A stretch of DNA of 64,000 bases from Coffea arabica (taxonomy: Eukaryota; Streptophyta; Magnoliopsida; Gentianales; Rubiaceae). A model generated the notes under the pieces. That model had not been told where the DNA came from, ran no database searches, and saw nothing but the letters and a program-made list of their open reading frames with translations. The DNA lies in the NCBI RefSeq assembly GCF_036785885.1, contig NC_092310.1, forward strand, positions 7,316,001 through 7,380,000. The letters are read 5' to 3'. Below, one piece after another: positions 48,392-58,870 of this stretch; within the stretch, counting starts at the first letter, position 1; each line of letters opens with the position of its first letter. The position numbers were made by a program, and so were the translations under genes.

Positions 48392-49583
48392 ATGGCTAGG
48401 GGAAGACAGGTTGTATATTCATCCTCTAGTAGTGATGATATGGATGTTAGTGAGGAGGTCGAAGTAAGTGAGGAGGAGAGGTCACCTTCTCCTCAACTGG
48501 TTAGAGGACGACCAGGTGAGGGTACTTCTCGTGGTGCCGAAGCGTCTGTCTTTGATAGTGCTAGGTTTTCTACCCTGAGGAATCAAGAGTGGCATGAGGC
48601 GCACGCTAATTTGGAGTTCCTTTTTGAGATGCACGTGAGTCCAGGAGTTGAAATAGTTTATCGCATCTCGGAGGCTTCAATCAACTTGGTTGGGCGTCAA
48701 TTCTCACCTTGCCAATTCACTACTACCTTGACTTGGTGCACGAGTTCTGCGGCAACATTGATTATAAAGCGCGCCACAGTGGTGAGATGGTGGAGTCATG
48801 GGTGTGTGGGAGACATGTTGTCTTGTCGAGGGAGCGCCTAGCTACCATTTTGGATTGTAACAACCAGGATCGAGCTATCGACTTGCAAAAGGGATTCGTC
48901 ACACTAAATAGGCGGTGGGATCCATCACATGACATGACTAGGTTTGGTCTTGATTACCAACCTTTTCGATCCTCGAGGAAGGAGACAATGTTGGCGAGTA
49001 TTTTTGAATCTCGCCATCATCTCATTATCTATATGATGGCCCACAACATCATACCCAAGAAGACAGGGCATACGAAGTCCGCAAAAATTACATCTACTTT
49101 CTCGACTACATGTTTCATAATCGGGACTCCTCCTACGCTCGAATTCCCTTGCCAAACATCATTATTAGCCACATAAGGTCTACAGTGAGGTGGAGAATGA
49201 CGCCATTCAAATTGGCATTTCCTCGTTTGCTTTCCTTGGTGTTCGAGAATTTTGAGGTTAATTTGCAAGGTATACAGCAGGAATTTGTTACACCTAAAAC
49301 CAAATTGTAGGTTTCTTCCCTTTGTCGTCTCAGTATTGGCACGGAGAACATTCCTCGACCTATTCGAGAAAGTGGACAAAAGGCAAGACATGCCCGAGAG
49401 GAAGTCGGACCTTCTACTACGGAACCTCCTCCTCCACCGTCACAATCGAATTGGCAGCAACTCTTCACTCGCTTGGACGATATCGAGTATCGGTTGGGAC
49501 GGATGGACACTTGCCTGGAGCGGATCGAGTATTTAGGCATTCCTCCACCTCGTGATGGTGATGAAGATGAAGATGACGACTGA
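48392..49583 (+). pseudogene. Plant transposon-protein-like ORF, frameshifted
   Basis: It starts MARGRQVVYSSSSSDD with an acidic serine-rich head, then a globular part with YYLDLVHEFCGNIDYKAR, WVCGRHVVLSRERLATILD and HHLIIYMMAHNIIPKK. This resembles the 'putative plant transposon protein' domain found in many non-autonomous plant LTR elements and gag-like ORFs. The tail (about 49340-49583, third frame) reads LFTRLDDIEYRLGRMDTCLE, a short coiled coil, and ends in an acidic GDEDEDDD. At least three frame changes (about 48700, 49070 and 49320) and an in-frame stop near 49308 break it. No LTRs or inverted ends were identified, so the parent element is unknown. Confidence 0.6.
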
Positions 49584-50495
49584 AGCTGCACCTTTAGGAT
49601 GGCTATTTTGTTGCTTCAGGATTTAATTGTCATTTTGTTTTTAATTTGTTGGATGTAGAGTGTTTAACTTGACCTTTTCTGTTTTCAAGTTTTCTGTTGG
49701 AATATGAATTGCATTCAAATGTTGTTAATCTTGAGTCTGCTGGCAGGGTATTTAGTCCAGTTTTAAGGGGAAATTCTATCAAAAATATTTCAAAATCTTG
49801 TCCAAAATTACAAAATTGCCCTAAAAGGTTTCAAATTTTTTCGATTTTATCCAAAGGGCAACAAGTTCCCTACAAGTAGTAACTCAAATTCATTCTACTT
49901 TTGAGATAAATATATGTGATTTTAGAACTTCCTCATCTGTACCCCAACTGTAATAGAGAGTCACTAATATCGCACTAAAATCAATTGTGCAAATGATTAC
50001 AAATGAGTTCTGAAGAAAATTTTATCTACTACTAATCCTTTGTATATAAATTACAAAAAAGTTATATTTCTTCTATATTAAAAGATTTGATAATTATACG
50101 GTTGGAAACACTTAATTTTATTATTAAATAATTTTGTAAAGAAATAACTATACATGTATAATTCTTTATTTTCACAGGTCAATATAAAATACAATAAAAT
50201 TGTTAATATGTTAAGTCTTAACTTTTGATGAATAAAATTCTCTTTTTTTATACTTCTCATACGCAAGCATCAAAATTTTTTGTCATATGTTTAATAGAAG
50301 AAATTTTTTCTCATACAAGAGCATCAAAATTGTTCGTGGGAAAAGAGAATTTCTTTGTAATTTTATGAAAGTTTCTAGTTTTGTAAAAAAGGATCGATAA
50401 GATATACGTGATTAAGTTTTTCTGCTAATATTCGGGAAAGTAAAAAATATAAACAGGAAATGACACAATAAAGTATGTCAGCCATAATTAGTTAG
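49584..50495. other. AT-rich, no gene seen
   Basis: Non-coding downstream sequence with poly-T tracts. A GGGGAAATTCTATCAAAAATATTTC tract starts at 49768. It probably contains the boundary between the preceding element and the MULE/PMD element, but I could not place it. Confidence 0.45.
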
Positions 50496-50509
50496 TTTAT
50501 ACAATAGCT

Positions 50510-51205
50510 ACACAATCAGGACATCATCAATGATGTCCAAATTTTTCATGAGTACTACATCCTCTGGGTTTGCGTACTCTTTATGTTCGACGTGACTAGT
50601 TTTGCATTACTATATCGACTTGAGTAATCTCTGACTCAAGTGTAATATCATGATATTGGGTACTTTGACCTTCATCTATACCTCCTGCATATTGTGCAGA
50701 AGTGCCATGATGTAAGTCTGTATAGGGCGTAAACTGTAAAAAAGTCACTAGAGACCTAGAATGGCCAATGGATGCACTGTGCAGTTGCATGACTTCAGTC
50801 TGAGGTATGACTAAAGAAGATGCGTCAACATGGTGCTCAGTAGCCTGTGACCCTTCATCGAATCCAGTTTGGATAGTGGGTTCTGGTGATCAGAGTCTAC
50901 GATGTCGTCCACCGCCATGCTGACCTCCGTGAATATTCCTAGGAGCTTGTTGAACACGACTTGCATCTGCGTGTTGTGGAATGTCCTATGGTACTTGTGG
51001 ACGGCGAATGCAAGTCAGGATGACTCCCCGACATGATGCAATGTTATTGATGCAAAGTCCTTCATTGTATTAAAATAATTCCTGTGCTGTTCGTCACTAT
51101 GTGCTAGAGAGTCCTCAGCCATATAATATACCTGAGACATAGCATTCATCTGGAGTGCAAATATTGGAATGAATAAGTATTAATAACGTTAAACCTTAAA
51201 AAATT
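50510..51205 (-). pseudogene. C-terminal part of the PMD gene, cut off by the CACTA element
   Basis: Minus-strand frames include MNAMSQVYYMAEDSLAHSDEQ, then NYFNTMKDFASITLHHVGESS, and further serine/threonine-rich sequence to HSRSLVTFLQFTPY. The strand and the exact junction with the CACTA insertion (51206, target duplication ATT at 51203-51205) show this was continuous with the PMD sequence starting at 58871. Several stops interrupt it. The disordered tail is consistent with the variable C-termini of PMD-C proteins. Confidence 0.6.
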
Positions 51206-51689
51206 CACTACTACAAAAATATCCTTTTATGAAATTTGAAAGCTCATTATAGCTCCATGTTATGACGTTTTAACTATAATGACGCTCTGTCAGAAGTGTC
51301 ATCCATTCTAACGTCACTATAAGTTTTATGACAGTTTCTATGCGTCCTAATTTGTAGTTCTTCTGGCACTTATAAATGTCATTAGTTATCGCTATTATGA
51401 CACTTTGAAATGACAAGAAATGCCAGGGCACAGTTGATGTTATATAAACTTAAGTGATGCACATAATTATCATATTTTGAAACTATCTTGACACTTCTGC
51501 CATGCAAGTATAATAAGATATTATAATACACTCACATAAGTAGAATAAAGTATTATGACACTTTTTGGTGTAACTAGATTAAGTTATTATGACACTTTTT
51601 AACATGAAATTTTGTGAATATTATGTATAATAAAAGTCGAAGTGATGACCTTTTAAGTGTTAGAACTGCATGTTGCATTACAGCGGGCT
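51206..51689. repeat. Left subterminal region of the CACTA element
   Basis: About 480 bp of short repeats of ATGACAC, TTATGAC and GACGTTTT in both orientations (for example 51274, 51308, 51409, 51557 and 51589). These are the presumed transposase-binding sites. There is no coding sequence up to the copia junction. Confidence 0.75.
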
Positions 51690-54600
51690 CTATTAAAGCA
51701 AGAGGGTCTGTGAAGTCTGCTGACGAAGAAGAAATCGGATTCCGTTGATGAAGAGTTGATGAGTCTGGAGGAAAAGGCTCACTCGACAATCATGATGTGC
51801 CTATCAGATGATGTCATCACTGAGGTCGCCGGTGAAGAAACTGCTGCGGGTTTGTGGGCTAAACTTGAAAGTCTCTATATGACAGTCTTTAACCAACAAG
51901 TTGCTCCTAAAGCAACATCTATTCGGTCTGCGTATGCAGGAAGGTACTCCTTTTCGAGAAATTTAAATCAATTAAATACAATTCTTCTTGAGTTACGTAA
52001 TATTGATGTTAAAATTGAGGGTGAGGATGCCGCGTTGATTCTGTTAGTGTCTCTATCGTTATCGTATGAGAATTTTGTTCAGTCGTTTATTGGCGGCAAA
52101 GATACTGTGACTCTAGAAGAAATAAGATCAGCACTGCATACTAGAGTGTTGCACCATAAGGCGGTTGGTAATGTTACAGATAATCAGGTTGCTGGGTTAG
52201 TGGTCACCAGTGGTAAAGGAAAATTTGGAAAAAAGAAGCCTGGAAATAAGAAGCAGTTCTCTAAAGGTCCCAAGCCGGATGATATCTGTAACTACTGCAA
52301 GAAAAAGGGTTATTGGAAATCAGATTGCCCTAAGAAGAAGAAGAAGCAGGAAAAACAACATGTTTCAGTTTCAGTTTCAGAAAAAGAAGCGATAAATTCA
52401 GATAAAAATCTGGCCCTAATTGCAAACGAACCAACACATCACTCTGATGTGTGGGTTCTTGATTCTGGGGCATCCTATCACATATGTCCAAATAGGGAAT
52501 GATTTACAAAATATGAGCAGATAGATGGCGAAAATGTCGTGATGGCTAATAGCGCTATCTGCAAGGCTTTGGGATTGGTTCTATCAAGATCAGAACACAT
52601 GCTGAAAAAGTTGCCACACTGAACGAAATTAGGCACCTTCCCAAAATGACGAAGAATCTGATATCACTTAATACTCTTGACAGTAAGGGTTTTAGGTTCA
52701 GCGGAGGAAGTGGAGATTTGTGCATCAGTAAAGATTCATTAGTGGTTCTCAAAGGAATTAAGCATGGCATCCTGTACATCTTACAGGGTTCAACGCTAAC
52801 AGGTTCTGCCACTGCTGCTGTTGCATCTTTTGAAGATCGTAGGTCTAATATGACCAAGCTGTGGCAGATTAGGCTTGGTCATATGAGCGAAATGGGGATG
52901 CAGATTCTGTCTAAACGTGATCTTCTAAAAGACCACAAGGTCACCGATCTTGGATTCTGTGAACATTGTACTTTCGGTATACCACATCGCAGAAAGTTTG
53001 GGAAGGCAATTCACAGGACAAAAGGCACACTTGATTACATCCATTCTTACTGTTGAGGTCCTTCACGAGTTGAGTTTTTGGGAAGCTATCAATATTTTTT
53101 TATCCATGATTGATGATTATTCAAGGATGACTTGGGTAATCGTTATGAAGAAAAAAGGTGAAACTTTCAAGAACTTCAAGCAGTGGAAGGCCTTAATGGA
53201 GAATCAAACTGGAAAGAAGATCAAAAGGCTGAGAACTGATTATGGTCTAGAATTCTATTCAAAGGAGTTTGATAAGTTCTGTAAAAATGAAAGAATTACT
53301 CGGTATCACACAGTTCGACACACACCACAACAAAATGGTGTAGCAGAACGCATGAATCAGACACTTCTAGAGAGAGCACGGTGTATGCTCTTCAATGCTG
53401 AGTTGCCAAGGAGGTTCTGGCCGGAAGCAGTGAGCACAGCCTGCTTCTTAATCAATCGTACACCTTATACAGGTATAAATTACAAGATACCTTATGAAGT
53501 GTGGTCTGGTATGTTCCCTACTTACTCAAATCTGAAGGTTTTTGGTTGTACTGCATATTATCATGTCAGTGAGGGCAAACTAGAACCAAGGGCTAAAAAA
53601 GGAGTGTTTCTGGGATATGGAGACGGGGTTAAAGGGTATAGAATCTGGTCACCCTCAGAAAAGAAAGTTATACTTAACAGAAGTGTAATTTTTGATGAAA
53701 ACTCGATATTTAACCACCCCTATGAAGACTGTTGTTGAAGAAAGTGCAAGTGTTGATAAACAGGTAGAGCTACAAATCATTCAAAATGATTTTGAATCAC
53801 AGCAGAAATTTGATGATCATCAACAACTATCCTTTGAAACTGAACCTCCTGCAGAAGTAGAGTCTCCAGAACCTACATCAGCAGAAAGGTTGGCACCTAT
53901 ATCCCATACTGTGTCAGTAACTCAGCAACACGATATTGGTTATGATCATGCGGGGAGAGTGGGAGTACGACTTCCCAGCAGGTATCGAGATTTTGTAGGT
54001 TATGCATTTCAGGTTGTTGAGGAGGTGGATTCCCCTGAACCCTCTACCTATAGAGAATCTATTTCAGGCAGTGAGTCAGCTCAATGGCTTGCTGCAATGG
54101 ATGATGAAATGGAGTCGTTACACAAGAACGGCACTTGAGAATTGGTCAAACGGCCAGCAGAGAGAAAGGTTGCGACTTGCAAATGGGTCTTTAAAAGGAA
54201 GGAAGGTATTTCTCCAGCTGAGAGCATCAAGTATAAAGCACGTTTTGTTGCAAGAGGGTTCACTCGAAGAGAAGGAGTAGACTACAATGAGATTTTCTCA
54301 CCAGTGATCAGACACACTTCTATCAGGGTGCTACTAGCAATGGTTGCACATCAGAACTTAGAACTTGAGCAGTTAGACGTGAAGACAGCTTTCCTACATG
54401 GAGAGTTAGATAAAGAGATTTATATGACTCAACCAGATGGATTCCATGTTCCGGAAAAAGAAGATTATGTATGCAAGTTGAAGAAATCCTTGTATGGATT
54501 AAAGCAGTCCCTAAGATAGTGGTACAAAAGGTTTGACGGCTACATGATTGAGCTCGGCTACAACAGAAGTCAGTGCGATTGTTATGTATATCACAACAAA

Positions 54601-55594
54601 CTTGAAGATGGTTCGATGATCTACTTGATTCTGTATGTAGATAATATGCTTATAGTTGTGAGGAACAAAGCTGATATACAGAAGTTGAAAAGTTTTCTCA
54701 GTGCAGAATTTGAGATGAAAGACTTGTGTGCAGCACAGAAAATTCTGGGAATGGAGATTTTTAGGGATAGAAGTCAGAAGAAGCTTTTTTTATCACAGAA
54801 GAGTTATATTGAGAATGTACTATCCAGATTTGGCATGTCTACAGCAAATCCTTGAATACTTCGAGTGCAGTGAATGGTCAACTATCAATTACACTCGCAC
54901 CACAGTCAGAAGCAGAGATAGAGTATATGGCTAAGGTTCCCTATTCTAGTGCAGTGGGTAGTTTGATATATGTCATGGTCTGCATTAGACCTGATCTGGC
55001 ACATGCAGTCAGTGTTGTTAGCAGATTTATGGCTAATCCTGGGAAGGAGCGCTGGCTGGCCGTGAAGCGAATTTTTCGTTACCTGAGGGATGCGTCTGAT
55101 GTTGGTCTCATCTATGGAGGTGATATAGAGTGTTTGATTACAGGCTATTCAGATTCTGATTATACTGGAGATATTGATAGTAGAAGGTCGATGGCTGGTT
55201 ATGTTTTCACTTTTGGGCATTCTGTAGCTAGTTGGAAAGCAACTCTACAACCTACAGTGACTCTGTCCACTATTGAGGCAGAGTATATGGCACTGACGGT
55301 GGCTACTAAAGAGGGAATTTGGTTAAGGGGACTGGTTGGAGATCTTGGCCTACATTAGGATCAGGCTAATATATATTGTAATAGTCTCAGTGCAATATGT
55401 CTAGCCAAGGATCAAGTTCATCATGAGAGGACTAAACACATTGATGTTCGATATCACTTCTTGAGATCCGAGACAAGGATCAAGGTGAAGAAAATTGGCA
55501 CTGCTGACAGTCCTGCTGACATGTTCACCAAGCCGGTTCCTCATAATAAGTTCAAACATTGTTTGGACTTGCTAAATGTCCTAAGTTTTTTATA
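51690..55594 (+). pseudogene. Copia gag-pol polyprotein, multiply broken
   Basis: Gag (to about 52340) ends in a zinc knuckle CNYCKKKGYWKSDC whose His is Tyr. Protease has DSGASYH. A TGA follows NRE (52501). The integrase zinc region reads LWQIRLGH (first His is Gln); the core has IDDYS, LRTDYG (usual Asn is Tyr) and NGVAERMNQ. Reverse transcriptase has QLDVKTAFLHGEL and LKKSLYGLKQ, but the catalytic box is YVDN in place of YVDD (about 54635). RNase H shows YSDSDYTGD and STIEAEYMA, ending with ADMFTKP. Stops or shifts lie near 51714, 53054, 54138, 54517, 54853 and 55356. Loss of the second catalytic Asp alone would abolish reverse transcription. Confidence 0.92.
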
Positions 55595-55724
55595 ACCCTT
55601 ATGGGCATTCTGATGGTACTTAGAGACAATTCTGATAGTAAAAGAAGACTCTGAGTACGTCTGGCACTTCATCAGTGCTTCTGTTACATTTGTTTCTGAG
55701 AAGATTCAAGTCAAAGTGGAGATT

Positions 55725-56025
55725 TGTTGAAATGTCTTGAATCAGATTTTCGACCTCCACTGAGTTGTTCAAAGGTCTTGATTTTTGGGCCTAATTTTTG
55801 GGTCCAGTCCGTTTTGATTATTTGGTTGTATATATATATATATATCTTATATCCATTCTATACAAAAATATTTGATACATTCCGAACCCTAATAGAAAAA
55901 TCTGATTTTTTCCAAATTTGTTCTTGTTTGTTCTTCCGTTCCGCTGCATCTGTTTTAACACCATCCGTGTTTTATACTTATAAGCAGAAATCACATTTCA
56001 TCCTGCCTGCATATTGTAAATCCTA
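55725..56025 (+). repeat. 3' LTR of the copia element
   Basis: Starts TGTTGAAATG directly after the polypurine tract. It contains a TATATATATATATATCTTATA promoter-like stretch (about 55830) and ends around TGCATATTGTAAATCC. The exact end cannot be set without a second LTR. Confidence 0.65.
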
Positions 56026-58870
56026 ATTTTTGGAATGATAAAGTAGTTAGTCCCATCATATAAAGGAAAACCAAAGTTATTTACATCTTCATAGTAACTG
56101 GTGCAATACAATAATCCAAACTGGTGCAAAAATATATCATCTAAGCAACTCACCTTAAAACTATGTCAACAAATTACATGCTAATTCAAAGATTTTCCAC
56201 TAGTGAGGAGTATTGCAGTAGCATTGTCAATATATATAATGGAAGCAGTAGCTTGACAGGAACTCAACTAAAAAGCATTAACAATGTCTACAAAAAATAG
56301 CCATTTGATCCAAGGATCATTTAGTTTTCTTCAAGATTCACCTACATGTGTCATAAACCAAGCAATTGGAGTTACCAATCACACAGCTCTGCTTTTACAG
56401 TTTTAATCTTAGAAAACAAATAAAAACTAAGTTAGAGTAAAGATTACCAAGTTTATTGGCCAAGTAATGGCCACTCCAATTGCATCTCCAATCTTGTGGA
56501 AATTATGGTATGGCCTTATCAGCTCTTCATCACTCTCCACAAACACATTCACATGGATTTCACACCAATGTAATCCCAAAGGCGTGTCACCAAGATAAAT
56601 CATAGTTTCTGTGAATGCATATTCATGACAAATATTTAAGTAGGCTCATGATTAAAAGAGAACCAAATGTTAGATTAGGTATGTCATTAAAGGTAATTTT
56701 CTAGTAGTAAGCAATGTAGATTGACCCTTAAGTCACAAGGATAGCTATGCACATAAATAACTTAGAAGAGCAAACACAAGTCATGAGGATTTATGTAAAG
56801 TTTTATTAAAGAATTCAGTAATATAAATTTAGACATTTAGCGACGATAAACAATTCCAAAATTAGAGCTACAAGTACATGGTTTTGGTCAATCATGTTAA
56901 TCAGAATAATAATTTTCATCTATGTCTTGTTGTAAGATTTCAATTTATGAAGTTAAATGTGCACTAGTGTGTAGTGAACATATATTTATTACATTGGACT
57001 TACATAACATTTAATAGCAATTGGAAAAAAAGAAAGACTAATAGTAACTGAAACAAGGACAAAACAAGAGGGGAAAAGCTAGACAAATATTAGGACCAAG
57101 AGTTTTGCCATTTCCTGTCAGTAGTATTCTGGTGACCCTAATTAACAACGTTGCTAGACAAAGACCCAGTGAAAACTAAAGTCATTAGAAATTAAACTAA
57201 CCACTGGAATTTATAAAAGGTGTACACTTCATCACTGTCTTTGTACCTTGTGCAACGAGAAATTGAAAAAAAGAATAGAACAAATTTCATAGTATAATGC
57301 ACTTTGTCCCAACCATCTAAAATGTCTCTGTCACCTATTAATTTTGTCAAATTAAACTTATGAGATATTTTAGTTGTACAAACACATCCACAAGTAGGTC
57401 TAATATAATCAATGAAATTAGAACAACACGAACATAAATGTAAGATTAGCCCTGCTTATGTCATGCTCCAATTTAATATAAATGTAACATGAGCCCTAAA
57501 AGCATTAGCTTGACACCAAATAGTAGAAGCTTCCTTATGCTTTTCTATAAGCAACATGTTTTTTTCCTCATTCTTGAAACTATAATATCCAAATCTTTGA
57601 TCAGTATCTGAATAAAAATAGACAAAGTGATTTCCTAAGTGAAATGAGATTGTGAGAGTGTCCAAACTTTTTAAAAGGCAAGAAACAACTTTACATATTG
57701 TCTTCACTCAATATATATCATGCATAAATACTTAATGAACAAACAATAATATCACATGACAAGAGTTGCCAAGCTACTGCTTCATTAGGCAATGGTCTGA
57801 GACAAAAGTAGCTAAATACCTCAAATAGAAAATGCATGTTCAAACTAAAGATCCAAAGAGAAAACATAAAGACACATTCAACCATGTTGCAATATTTCAG
57901 TTCTCTATTCAACTCAAGATTAGTTTATAAAATTGATTTCAAGAAAAGAAGGCAGAGCCTTGGCAAAAAACTAAAGGGCATGCTGCTTGGAAGAATTGAG
58001 TAAACTATAGAACAAATCCATTTGGCCCGCAATGAAAAACTCATTTAGTCAATTTATCAAATATGTGGTGGGTCACGGATGCTACCAAACCGATGCTAAA
58101 GAAGGCTATAACATTTACTTGGAATCTTTCGACGGCATCCAATCATCAAGAAACTTCAGTATAACCATCAAGAACCTTCTATTGTTTGCTAAAAAACAAA
58201 AAGAAAAAATTCCAAACATGAGAATAAATCAAAACAATGACACATCAAATCAACTAACATTTTGATGGCATACTCAAATAGCTAAGTAGAAGACAACCCT
58301 AAATTGTTGATGCCATCAACCTTTTTGCTTATTTTAGACAAAATTGGAGATGTATATGTAGACCTAAAGTTAAAATTATCTCTTAAATACAAGAAATCAA
58401 AAAGAAAACAATCTTGATGTTAACAAAAAATTGAATAATTGATATTCAATAAACTAAAAAAACATCTTAATCATTGTACCTCCATCGGTGGGATGAATCC
58501 CAGTTGCTTCCTCCTTGAAAAATTAGTTGATTGGCAAGAAAATTGGCTAAATTTACCCTAAATTGAGAGAAACAAGAGAGGGAGGGAAAGGTCACAGTAC
58601 AAAGAGAGAGAAAATGCAGCGGGTGAGCAGAGAAGTAATGAGATGTGGTAAGTAAGAAAAGGGAGGAAATATTAGAATTTTGGGTGAAAATAATCACGCG
58701 CTAAAGCATAGCACCAACTTTCAAAATTAAGGGTGATACGATATAGTTTTGTCTACTTTTGGCACCTTTTTAATGACACTCCTTACTGACTATTATGTTA
58801 ACACCCTATTATGACGTTTAGGAAATATGTCATAATACAAGTGTCATTAAAAGCTATTTTTCTAGTAGTG
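56026..58870 (-). other. Right part of the CACTA element, mostly non-coding
   Basis: Apart from the short exon at 56448-56620 I recognise no protein domain. A CT-rich minus-strand leader with a splice-like AGGGTAAATT near 58560 suggests the transposon gene promoter lies near the right terminus. A second terminus-like word is at 56681-56709. Confidence 0.55.
56448..56620 (-). pseudogene. CACTA transposon-protein exon (DUF8039-like)
   Basis: The minus-strand reading contains MIYLGDTPLGLHWCEIHV, then EELIRPYHNFHKIGDAIGVAITWP and NL, ending at a splice donor G|GTAATC. The LG-x-AV/AI-x-AxxWP pattern is characteristic of the domain found downstream in many plant En/Spm proteins. The exon is alone; neighbouring exons are missing or unrecognisable, so the protein is probably not made. 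Confidence 0.6.

Larger units (their letters stand above)
51690..56025 (+). mobile_element. 5'-truncated Ty1/copia retrotransposon (Tnt1-94-like)
   Basis: The domain order gag, protease, integrase, reverse transcriptase, RNase H is copia-type. The element starts inside gag (ALLKQEGL near 51691), so the 5' LTR, primer site and gag N-terminus are missing. A polypurine tract (AAGTGGAGATTT) precedes the 3' LTR starting TGTTGAAATG at 55725; its end near 56025 is approximate. It is nested in the CACTA element. With no 5' LTR, no target duplication can be matched. Confidence 0.85.
51206..58870 (-). mobile_element. CACTA (En/Spm) element, 7.7 kb including nested copia
   Basis: The left end is CACTACTACAAAAA (51206) and the right end is the complement of CACTACTAGAAAAA (58857-58870), with a 3-bp target duplication ATT on each side. 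Subterminal TTATGACGTTT and ATGACACTTTT words recur at both ends, as transposase-binding repeats do in this superfamily. Removing the nested copia (about 51690-56025) leaves about 3.3 kb. The right part has a minus-strand CT-rich leader (about 58660-58560) and one recognisable exon (56448-56620). No DDE transposase remains. It is inserted in the PMD gene of the surrounding MULE. Confidence 0.9.

Noticed and set aside
58032..58265. 77-codon plus-strand frame inside the CACTA element
   Set aside because: No recognisable domain; the transposon gene reads on the other strand.
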